The notes under the pieces are model-generated. The model was given only the letters and a program-made list of their open reading frames with translations. It was not told the DNA's origin and did no database searches. Shown one piece after another: positions 22,499-32,503 of a stretch of DNA of 64,000 bases. The stretch spans positions 1 through 64,000 of the forward strand of contig JAJSPD010000014.1 of NCBI GenBank assembly GCA_021307315.1, given 5' to 3'. The position numbers and the translations under genes were made by a program. The DNA is from Bisporella sp. PMI_857 (Eukaryota > Ascomycota > Leotiomycetes > Helotiales > Helotiaceae). The first letter of the stretch is position 1; each line of letters starts with the position of its first letter.

Positions 22499-24479
22499 AT
22501 GGATCGTCAACCTACGGTTGAGCCAATTAAGACTGTCACCAATGGCGAAAAGTCACTTCAACATACTCACACGTTTGGAAGTGTTCGACATCGCCATGAG
22601 CATACTAAGGAGATAATCTTGATTCCAAGGCCCTCACAGGATCCCAATGATCCCCTTAACTGGTCAGACTTCATTGAACACAAGCTGAACCTCAGGATTA
22701 ATCTAAACAAATAAATAGGTCTCAACGCAAGAAGTACTACATGGCGACTATTATTTGCGTTGCAATGTTCATGTGCAATTTCCTCGCTGCCGGTCCAACC
22801 ATTGCTATTGTCGCAACTGCATTTGATTTTTTCCCAGCTGCCCCAAAGGAGGGTCCAGCTGCTATCGGGGCCGCGATTGCCAAGACTGCGTACTTCTTCA
22901 CCACTACCGCACTCCTTCAAGGTGTCGGTACGGCGTTTTGGATGCCTTTTGTCAACAAATATGGCAGACGTCCAATATACGTCTTAACCTACACCATCTA
23001 CCTGGGCACCACGATTTGGCTATCTTTAACAACATCTTACGCTAGCTTCCTTGCTGGCCGTATTGTGATGGGCTTCGCCGCGGGAGCCGCAGAAGCAATG
23101 GCTCCCGTATCAATAGCGGATGGTATACCAAACAGTGTCTTTGTCGGCCAGGATAATGCTGACAGGCTTTAGTATTCTTCTTACATGAACGAGGTACTAT
23201 CATGGCGTATGTTTTGCTCCCTATATTCTTAGAGGAACGCTCTAATCTTCAATAAACAGTTTGTACACAGCCGCGCTATCATGTGGTGTTGCGGGAGGAT
23301 CTATAATTTCAGGGTAAGACAAATAATATCCATCTTTCTATAAGATTCAGCGGCAGCTAACCTTTCTTTTAAGTCTTATAACAATCAACCATCCGTGGCG
23401 CTACATCTACTACGTTTCAATCGCACTGGTTGGAACAGTTTTGTTCCTTGCACTTTTTACATTCCCCGAAACCATCTACAATCGCAGCTACTCCACAGAT
23501 ATAAATGAGGACCAGCCTGCGACTGGTAAGGAGCCAGAAGCTAGCTTGAAATGTGTCGAAAATAACAGTGAAGTGGCGCTTCCCAAGAAGAAGACCTACT
23601 GGCAGTCCCTACGGCTTTACAGCGGTGTGTACACTTCGGAAACACTATGGGAGCAATTCTTGCGCTCCGTTGTTCTCATTGTACTTCCAGCAGTGCTATG
23701 GGGAGCTCTTGTCATGTCTGTCACAATCGGATTCATTGTCGCTGTTACATCTAATGTTGCAGTCGCATACGAAGCAACATACGGCTTTGAACCATATCAA
23801 ACGGGTCTCTGCTTCTTTGCTGCCATCATTGGGTCCATTATCGGAATCTTCATGGGTGGTCATACTGGCGACTGGGTTGCTGACTTCCTCACAAGGCGCA
23901 ATGGCGGAATTCGACACCCCGAGATGCGTTTGCCAGCTGTTGTTGTTAGTCTCATCACCACACCGCTCGCTCTGATTCTTTATGGTGCGGGTATAGAATA
24001 TAAGCTCCACTGGATGTGTCCTACTATCGGCATAGCTCTTTGTAAGTATCCCTTCCATTCCACGAAAAGGAGTTGGGCAAAAGTGACTAATTTCTTTCTC
24101 CATAGTAAACTTCTCCATTGTTCAAGCTACAAATATCTCGCTTGTATATACAATTGATGTATATCGCCCAATTGCTGGCGAGATTACAGTCACCTCCATG
24201 GCATGGAAATGTAAGTTGACCTATTATTCGTATTTCTTAGGACGTAGCTGATAAGAAACTATAGCGCTATTTGGATTCCTGCTTTCCTTTTACACCAACC
24301 CCTGGATTGACAAAGTTGGCTACATTTCAGCTTACGGGACCATGGCCGCCATTGCTTTCTTTGTCCTTGCCCTCTCTGCACCGCTCTATATTTTTGGACA
24401 TAGAATTAATTCGGCATCTTGGAAGTGGCGCATTGTGAAGTATGTCCTATGGAATAAGGATAGAGAGGTTGGAGAATAA
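22499..24479 (+). CDS. MFS transporter, DHA1-type (drug/metabolite:H+ antiporter)
   Basis: Seven exons (22499-22662, 22719-23122, 23173-23206, 23260-23313, 23374-24041, 24106-24210, 24265-24479) give 547 aa. The cytosolic N-terminus carries PRPSQDPNDPLNWSQRKKYY, the signature preceding TM1 in fungal DHA1 transporters. VNKYGRRPIYV is the MFS loop 2-3 motif, and GRIVMGFAAGAAEAMAPVSIAD a later conserved helix. A central cytosolic loop (NRSYSTDINEDQ...KKKTYWQSLRLY) separates two six-helix halves. It probably exports or imports the pathway compound at the plasma membrane. It is the last gene of the cluster and lies on the same strand as the SDR. Confidence 0.9.
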
Positions 24480-25039
24480 AGGGTATCTGACTCTTGTGGC
24501 CTGGTTTAAGTGAAACTTATCTGTTAGGGTCCTAATGCTTAAAGCATTTATATTATGTGATATTTAAGCATTTAATAAGGTTATGATCAGCTCTATATTA
24601 GGTTAATTTTATTGTGCCTAGCTTTGGATTGAACTGTGTATCATCTTTCCTATTTATTCTAGGCTACAACACGTGAAACTCAGTATGGCCTGGTGATACA
24701 ATTTTGAGCATTGTATCATTTTTAATTTGACGAACAAAACCGGAGAGGTTTCTGATTAATGCGTTTTGTATTGATCAAAGTGATACCTTGGAAAAGGATG
24801 CTCAGGTATTGACTATGGAGTTAATATACCGTCAATGGAGTTGTGCTTTTGCTTTTACTTAGTCGACGAAGTGGCAGGAGTGAGAGACAGAACATCACAA
24901 TCTTTTCGTACCTCGAGGCTGAGACAACCACTTCAGTTGAAAGAGCGCTTTGGAATTCCAAGTGGGACCCATTTGTTGCTGAAAGTTGAAGAAGCAATTT
25001 CTTGTCTATTCTCGTCCATTCTCGTCCAGCACGATTATC
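24480..25039. other. AT-rich intergenic stretch at the cluster's right border
   Basis: The first ~300 bp are AT-rich with no coding frames. This marks the transition from the enzyme cluster to the degenerate-gene region. Confidence 0.45.
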
Positions 25040-26275
25040 ATGACTTTCGCTGAAGGCAACCGAAAATTGACATTGGAGAAGCTGCTCGTCGAGCTGGTGC
25101 TGGCAATTCTAGGGTCGACTGCCGATATTCGATCCTTGGCTGCCGTAGCCTTCTCATGTTCTACTATCTACCCAATTTTTATTGAAGCACAGTCTCAAGC
25201 CATTCCCCAAGCTCTTTTTAGGTAGATTGATGTGGAGCTTCTTTCCGAGGCAATTGCAGAATTCAGGTCCTCTCAACAAACTTGGGCGAAAGCCGCTACT
25301 CTTAAATTTATAGCTAAGACTCTTGACAGCAGGGAAATATCAGAGCAGCCCTGGAATTTTGTTAATGCAGTCTCAGTCATTCGACTTTATCACCAGGTTA
25401 ATGGCCTTGCTACCGACTTCGCATCGCAATCAAAATCGACCTGTCAGTTAGAAGGCAAACAATTCGCAGTCTCGAAGTCCGAGCTGAAGCGATACGAACG
25501 TGCATTCTACAGATTCGAGCTATATTGCAACCTCTTTGGGGGCTTGAAAAGCCCTAGTCTGTCCCTACAAGAACAAAGGGATGCTTTCTTCTCCAAATTC
25601 TCTCCTTCAGAAAACGAACAGCTCGCTTGTGTTCATGACTACTTATGCCGACTCTTATCACCAGGTTGGTCTTAGTACTTATATGTGGTCTATAGCGATT
25701 AATAATAGTAGCATATTTTAACGAGATGGGCGAGCATGATGTGATGTGGAGTGAAATGCACGTTGATTATGCGGACTTCACCCCAACTACTTGGAGGTAT
25801 ACTAGCTCGCGGTATTGCCAGTATATGTCTTATCATAAAAGCCAAGGGATACGAGGGAAAATACAGTCTACTGTATCCTGATCACCCTGAAAGTCACAAA
25901 TTTCTGTACCAAGTGTTGAATGATGCAAATGCCTTCGACGATGGGATTGATTTAGAAGATTATACTGTCGATAACGAGATAGCCAATATCGCAAATCATT
26001 ATTTTAAAGATCCCGATATCGACTCTTCTGATACGTTGTGTTGGGCACACCAAATGCCTTCAAATGGGGAAGCATGGCTGTCATTACGCGAATGGGGATA
26101 CATTATGTGGGATCGTAGAAGCCTTGATAAGATCGGAGTTTTTGAAGTAGGTTGGGGAGGTACCGGTAAAGTCCCTCCAACCGAGAGAGAGCTTTTGTGG
26201 AGAGAGCAGCGGGTGGCTCTCGCGAGCGCCGTGGCCAAATCTACGCTCTTGAGGGGAGAGGTGGTGGGTTTTTGA
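25040..26275 (+). pseudogene. Broken F-box-like fungal hypothetical gene
   Basis: The start is ATG 25040, followed by an F-box-like opening (LEKLLVELVLAILGSTADIRSLAAVAFSCSTI). The frame meets TAG at 25223-25225 inside otherwise continuous similarity (QALFR, stop, IDVELLSEAIAEF). It continues to 25664, is joined by a GT-AG intron (25665-25708), and resumes as VAYFNEMGEHDVMW. A +1 frame change near 25790 is then needed to reach GILARGIASICLIIKAKGY, and the frame ends with EAWLSLREWGYIMWDRR. The C-terminal pattern is common in uncharacterised fungal F-box-type proteins (recognition from memory, not a search). One stop and one frameshift make it a likely pseudogene. Confidence 0.6.
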
Positions 26276-27125
26276 TGATAAGAGCAAAATTGTTTGACTG
26301 GAGGGTAGGAACCGCAGGAAGATGTTCCTGCAAAAGATCACAAGACCTTTGGGATGCTCGCAGAGGCGAAATGATTTCTTTTGACTCTAAGATAATCTTC
26401 AACACTCAGAGCCGAAGGCAACACGCCATACATAATAGACCTTTGTATAGGGTAAAGGTTTTAGAATAGAACCACTAAATGCACCATTTTAGAGTAATAG
26501 CCAAGACTTTTCATGAATTTTTGGCCAGAATACGGTTTCCAATATAAAGAGCTCTGAGATATACAGTTTGGCTTGTAATATCGTTGCTATAAGCATATGC
26601 AATATTGTGAATAGTAAGGTCCGTCCCTGCGTGGCGAGAAACCCCTCGTGACGAGAAAAGTGATGGGTGCCTTGCTTTCAAGCAATTCAAACCATATAAA
26701 CATCGAAAGTCCTCAAAATTTTGTATCAGTCATATGCTATGATCACTCCTGAAAACTCCTAACCCAGCTATCTGGAAAATTATGTTCGCATCATCGCCGT
26801 CGCCAGGTTTGCGGAGAGCCTTATTTAATGGCGTAACAGGACTCCTCTGTCACAGCACCGTCCGTAAGGTGGTAAGGAATAAGGGAAATTTGAAGATGTA
26901 CGAATTCATAGAAAGATCAAAATATCGGTATGCTGCGGTGCACTTCCTAGTCAGACTCACGGGATCCCGTGCGCCTTTAAATCCACCGGGGCCACAATTG
27001 GCTCTTCAGCTTACCACAATTCATGGCTTCACTACAATGGCGCCGACTCTCACGTTCTCCAAGCATGACCTATGATCTAATTGAGACCACGACCAGCAGT
27101 AAGTTGTAATCAACGATATTAACCC
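26276..27125. other. Intergenic, no gene supported
   Basis: 850 bp lie between the F-box-like pseudogene and the 3' end of the NLR. The longest frame (26782-27075) has no domain features and looks like chance. Confidence 0.4.
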
Positions 27126-29917
27126 TTACCTCTCCGGCAAGGGGCTCCTACCTCTACGGCGAAGCGAATTGGGTGTTGACGCTTCCCAATCCGATATCGC
27201 ATGCCAATCTGGATTTTTCAAATCGGCCTCCTCAAAAGCATCTGAGTCTTCTGCTTCAGAGTCATCCTCACGCGAGCCAAGCTCGCCATAAATAGGCGTA
27301 CTGACCAACGGCTGCATACCATAATAGTAAAACATTATGCCACTCCTATTATGCAAGTGGTTAACAAAGCTGACAATGTCCTTAAGCGAGTCGAAATTGC
27401 CCTCCAAAATCATTCTAAATGCTTTCAAAGTGTTGTCCCTGGACTCCTTCCAAATGTCCTCTCTCATGTTGCTCTTAAATTGGAGTGTGAGGTCTTCCAA
27501 TATCTGCTCCACTGGAGATGTGGCGGGTTCGAATCCGCCGCGCCCAATTCCTCCAAGGATGTTACCATTTGGTCGCTGGAGAATACCCGTAGTCTGTAGC
27601 ACGTAGAGAACGTTCTTTGCATGCGGGTAGTACTCAAGGCTTCTTTTAAGCCAGAGCTGTCTATGCTGGATGGCATAGAGGTGACCCATGAACGCCTCTG
27701 CGAGTAACTTCAAGCCCTTTCTAAGGACTTGCTCCAGGCCATCCCGACCGATATAAGCGTGAGTGGCTATCTGCACCAGACGGTGCATCTGCCACTTTGT
27801 GGACTTGGAACTACCTTGACGAGGACTGATCAGAGAAAAAGAATGTAGGAGGCCGAGGGATTTGACTCGATCGAATCGAGACACTTCTGGAATAAATGAC
27901 AGCAACCATTCTGGTATGCTCTGTCTGTCCAGTATACTCATCAAAGACAACAACCGTACAGTATTCTCGTCCCGCTTCTTCAGTTGATCGAACGAGAGTC
28001 TCCATGAGAGAAATACTGAGTTTGGCAAGCCAGAGTCTCGGCGCTAATCGACAAAAGGCTCTTCCAGGAAACGCCGCTGCTCTGATTTCATCTCGTTATA
28101 GAGCTTCAGGTACGCCTTTGGGTCTCTAATCTCCTGGTCGTTTTCCCTCATCATAGCAGTGGCTTGGACAAGAGCCAGAGGCAATCTATCTAAGGTCTCC
28201 ACCAGCCGTTCCGTGTACTCTCTGATGGACTCTAGATATTTAACATCGAGGGTTGCGCTCAGTCCACTCTCGATGAGTCTAATTGCTTCCCCTTTCTCCA
28301 TCGGATTGACCATTATCAGCCTTGCAGGACTGCCTCTGCTCGTTAATCGCAAAGCACACGTCCTATTCCTTGATGTATAAATAATCCCACATCCGTGCTT
28401 CTTGGGTAGAAAATCGCACAGCCTCCATTTTGTTGACTCGATCCTGGACTGGAAAAGATCGTCGAAAAATACATCCTCATCATCAGCGTTGTCGATAATG
28501 AGGAGCCACCGCCCACTTTGTTCCCCGCAGAACCAATCCTTTATAGCTGGGAGGAGATCTGCTGTGGAGAAACCAAGGGTTTTTGCAATATATTTTAGCC
28601 CTTGCTCGAGGCGAGACGCACTGCTTGCGTGTAACCAGAAGATAGAATGTCTGGATCTATTATCCAGTGTTCCTTCTTCTAGGAGGCGGTACGCAAACTC
28701 GACTGTAACTTGAGTTTTACTAGACTACTCTAAGCTCGGGTTCTCTACTTAAGGCGAATTTCAGTTTTGCAGCTCCACTTACCCAACCCCTCCCAGTCCC
28801 ACAACAGCACATTCTGAGAACTCGTCTGCCAGGAAGCTTCGCATCTGTTTAAGCTCATTTTCTCGTCCGATGAAGTGAGGGTCTCGTCCAAATGGCAGTT
28901 GTACTACTGGCCCTGCTTCACTAAGCCCGTTACCGAGTTTTGAAGACACTTTGATGTTATTGATGTATGTGCTGATAGCCTGGAAAAGGCGATCGTACCC
29001 TGGATTATTGCACCATGAATATACATCAAATCGGCACATCTCTTTGTGGTTTCCGGGTAGTGTAGCCACAGTCTCATAACAGTAACCGAGTTTCGAGGAG
29101 TCATCATCGACTACTTTGCCGGTAAGTCCCTGCACTGCCGCTAATCCATCTTCCTCTTGAAAAGAATAGATGGGCAAGAGCGGCGCCAGCTTTTTCAGGA
29201 TTCTGAGGAACTCTTCATGGATTATCTCGAAGGAGGTGCTCTTGCTACGCAGGTCCCTGATGATGGAGTCATTAGTATCGAAGCCCAAGTATCTCACGAC
29301 CCTTTCCGCACTTTTGCCCAGGGACCCGTAGTTTCCACCACGGTGCGGCGTGCCCATGAAAATGATACCAATGATTGACCTAAAGATGTGCTCTTGCAAG
29401 TCGAAGCCGTGCTGTTCCCTTCCGGGCTCGCATCTTCGGAGAACATCTTTAACTAGGATGCCACCCAGGCTGTGACAAATAAACAAAAGGGGCCGTGTGA
29501 GCTGCAAAAGTTACGCACCGCGTTATTGCGCAACCCATGAAAAGTGGCTACCTGGTAAAGACTTACACTTTCGCTTCTTATTCCTCCTAGATCCAACAGG
29601 AGATTTCGTGCATGGTCTAGAAATGAGTTCTGGTTCGCTGCACCGCCGAAGAAATGCGACACCTTGCTATCGTAGCCGTAAACTAATATCCTTGCGCGAG
29701 GAAACGAGTTGCCCAGCCGATCGCGAGGCCAGAATTCTTTAGATTTCGGGCTATACCATGTCTTTTCGGGGTGGCCTTGTAATCCGTGCACAATTATAAT
29801 ACTGCCAACATCAGCGTCTGGTTGTTTCAAACTGCTCGCTCAACCGCACTCTATCAATGGAGTTGCTTCCCCACTAGCTACCTCTGTGAATCCTACGTCT
29901 GCTATCCGTGATGACAT
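27126..29917 (-). pseudogene. Alpha/beta-hydrolase NLR (SesB-like lipase + NB-ARC) with in-frame stops
   Basis: Exons 29917-29567, 29501-28783 and 28719-27126 keep one frame over 888 codons. The N-terminal lipase-like domain has IIIVHGLQGHPEKTW, the elbow FICHSLGGILVK, and GIIFMGTPHRGG. The nucleotide-binding domain has HFIGRENELKQM, P-loop VVGLGGVGKT (across intron 2), Walker B GRWLLIIDNADD, CGIIYTSRNR, and LDRLPLALVQA (GLPLA-like). A winged-helix/C-terminal part follows (VFLSWRLSFDQL), and no TPR or WD repeats appear before the acidic tail. Two in-frame stops break it: TGA at 29842-29840, between an N-terminal ATG and the lipase, and TAG at 28046-28044 after the NB-ARC. Fungal NLRs of this build act in allorecognition. 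This copy is probably dead or truncated. Confidence 0.75.
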
Positions 29918-30114
29918 TGCGTGTGTAATGTAAGGAATTCTTTCTTACAGACAGGAGTTGAATATAGCAAAGTTGGAAAATGGGGTAGATAACAGGGGGT
30001 CCTCAAGCCGGCCGCAGTGATTGTCGTTTCATAGCCTTGCATCAGCCACAGTTCTGAACAGCGACAAGCTTTGGAATATGTCACACTAATTAAGTTCATT
30101 GATGGCTTTAATAA

Positions 30115-30488
30115 GAGGCACCAACCCGCGTGGCGACCTTGTGTGAATTTGCGTGCCACCGTAACCACAAGGCTATTAACGATTTCCCAGCATGGTAGTA
30201 AGGCTTTAAGGCTCGGATAAGACCATTTTGTAAGTATTAGGTGATGAGAGCTCGATGGTGGAGCTGTGGTGAAAGAACTCTGTTGTGCCATAGAAGAGGT
30301 CCTTCTACAAATAAAGGGCGGAGGCAACGGTGCGAATATAATTTTCTAGGTGGAGGAGTCTATGTCATTTAAGAGAGGTTATAAAACACGACTTACCCAA
30401 AACTATAGGACATATCGATGTGTTCATAGAGCCTGAGTTATTTAAAGCCAAAGTACCCATAATTTTCACGCCACCTAAGGCGGGACGT
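30115..30488 (+). repeat. Decayed right end of a pogo/Fot-type element (copy A)
   Basis: This segment resembles 35830-36223 in the same orientation. Shared stretches include the ACCCGCG...TGGCGA opening, GAATTTGC, GAGCTCG(A/G)TGGTGGAGC, TAATTTTCTAG, and TAAAGCCAAAGTACC. It ends in GGGACGT followed by TA (30489-30490), a decayed version of the terminal inverted sequence. Identity is visibly low, consistent with old age or mutation. Confidence 0.55.
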
Positions 30489-31145
30489 TAGTTCTAACCT
30501 AAAATTTTTAATATCATTATATTATCTGAAGTTTTATTCCCTGCAATATTTAAATTTAAACTTATCTAACGTCCATCCCTCGTGCCGGAAAACCATGCGT
30601 GCCAGAATGACTTCATGGTTTATGGGTTTTAACTCCCCACCACATAAATATATAAAGTTATAATTAGTTTGCTATTGTACTTTAACTATTTCTCTACAAA
30701 GTCCCGACTCGCAGTCTGAAAAATATTATAATTTGGCTATATTGTCGATGGTCAAAAGTTGTTATAGCTATTACCCCTGCTCTTATTATAATAATCGACC
30801 TGTAATCGAGATTCGGGGCCGTGGCATAAAGCTTCTCGTGAATTTAAATATAGCTCCGAGGTTTAAAGACATAGAGCACAAGGAAACATTTCTGCCGGAT
30901 TTATCCGGAAAATAAGGAAAGGAACACACAATGCCAAGCATCTTAATAAGCGAAGAAGGCTTTACTCTCTGAATTTACAACCGTACTAATCATATTTTAT
31001 TGCAGATCTTTAATATATCACGTGATAGTGGCACAGCGTGGCGTTCTTTTAGAAGTATCCACAGCAGCCAACGCTTCGAGTTCCGCATGGAGCTGCCACT
31101 CAGTCGCTCCAATCCCATCCCCATCTTCATGCAAGGTACGGTCTG

Positions 31146-31500
31146 GTGCGGTTATGCTTTATGAGCGGTCGCGCTAGTAAAGCCCTTGCAGAGGCCTCCC
31201 TGCCAGGAGAGCCACAAACATACGATGCCAGATCAAAACAGTGGAGTTCCTCTGACTACCCTTTATTATCGCAATCATGGCCGGCCCTCGAAAGAAAAGA
31301 CGGCCTAAGGCCAACAATATCTCACTCCATCAGAGGAGAAAGCCCTTGAAAAATATTTGGAATTAATGGCTGACCTCGGGAATCCTGTACGAATCAAGTA
31401 TCTACCGTCCCTCGCTTTTAGTGCTCCACAAAATATGTGCTGCGGAGACCACCTAAGTCTTTGGGACCAAGACTCGACAGAATATGAGGATTTCTTGGCT
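31146..31500 (+). pseudogene. Decayed pogo/Fot-type transposase N-terminus (HTH/CENP-B region)
   Basis: In overlapping frames the order ALAEASLPGEPQTYDARSK, then SGVPLTTLYYRNHGRPSKEK, a TAA stop, then QQYLTPSEEKALEKYLELM and LGNPVRIKYLPSLAFS is seen. This is the helix-turn-helix plus CENP-B-type DNA-binding pattern of pogo/Fot transposases (known family layout). At least one frameshift (near 31235) and one stop break it, and no DDE catalytic core is recognised. It sits ~0.6 kb inside the left terminal repeat. Confidence 0.6.
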
Positions 31501-32002
31501 AATCACCTTAAAACCTACTTCTACAAAACCAAATATCTATGTTCTCCGCTACGGTATCAAAGGCCAACCCGATCGCAATAAGTCCATTTACATTAGCCTG
31601 GCCCCTTACGAAGGCCAATCCGACAAACGAACGTTCAGCAACAAGATTACCTCAAACAAATTCCTTGCTGTTGCTCCATCGATCGCTATTCCTCCTAGAG
31701 ACTTCCTTGGTCTCTTCCCAGGACGGCTTCGGTACACAGATCAGAGACCAATGAGAGCTATCAGCGGGCCAGTCGCAAATCTTTGGTTAGATTATTCGCA
31801 GGTAATGGGAAAGCTGAATAGGATAAAGGTAGCCAAGGGTGGTGAGGTAACGAATGTCTGTCTTGCGTGGGAAGGGGTGAATGAGGTAAAAGGAGACGAG
31901 TCCTTCTGTCAATATCTAAGGGTATTGGTCATAGCGACGCGGCAGATTATGCCGTTCGATCAGCTTATTCATCCATCCTCAGGAGCAGGTATGTTATCTT
32001 GA
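31484..32002 (+). CDS. Unknown reading frame inside the transposon-bounded segment
   Basis: This frame of up to 172 codons is not ATG-secure. Its second half looks protein-like: FLGLFPGRLRYTDQRP, LWLDYSQVMGKLNRIKVAKGGE, NVCLAWEGVNEVKGD, FCQYLRVLVIATRQIMPFDQL. The pattern feels like a repeated fungal protein associated with mobile DNA, but I cannot name a family. It may be a cargo or nested-insert remnant. Confidence 0.35.
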   Translation: MRISWLITLKPTSTKPNIYVLRYGIKGQPDRNKSIYISLAPYEGQSDKRTFSNKITSNKFLAVAPSIAIPPRDFLGLFPGRLRYTDQRPMRAISGPVANLWLDYSQVMGKLNRIKVAKGGEVTNVCLAWEGVNEVKGDESFCQYLRVLVIATRQIMPFDQLIHPSSGAGMLS

Positions 32003-32503
32003 TATGGCGGGAGACTTGGGAAATCGGGGCATGGATGAATCTCTTGTAAGTATCAGGTACTGGACAATGGAGTTTAATAGTTATTATATACCTGATATTT
32101 AATCACAAGTTGGTTTGATGACTATAAGTCTTGGTTTCTCTGATCAACATATGCCAATATAATCTGCACTCTAAAAACTGACGTCCCCTGTGAGGCGAAA
32201 ATCATTGTTGATGGGCGCTAGCGGTCGAATAAATTAACGCATATGTTTATTGCAAGACGTAGGAAGTTAAGCCGGACTTCTTGACCTATGGCGTCTATGT
32301 CATTTGTGATCCTCCTTCTTTGATTCGTCGGCTGAACCTCTTCAGCTGCCCAACCTCTAGACAAAGTTGGCTTTATCGACTTCATCATTGAAAGGCTTGC
32401 CACGCACATTATCGCTCCTGTCAGCTATTCTTGTGGACGTTGTGTCTTCAGACACTTGATTCTCCTGCGATTGAAGCATCCCAGTGGAGCTTCTGGCGAG
32501 AAG

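Noticed and set aside
27515..27550. tRNA-like T-arm (GGCGGGTTCGAATCCGCC) on the plus strand
   Set aside because: The box-B-like word is present, but no D-arm, anticodon arm or pairing acceptor stem lies upstream, the T-stem is one base short, and the stretch codes for the NLR C-terminus.
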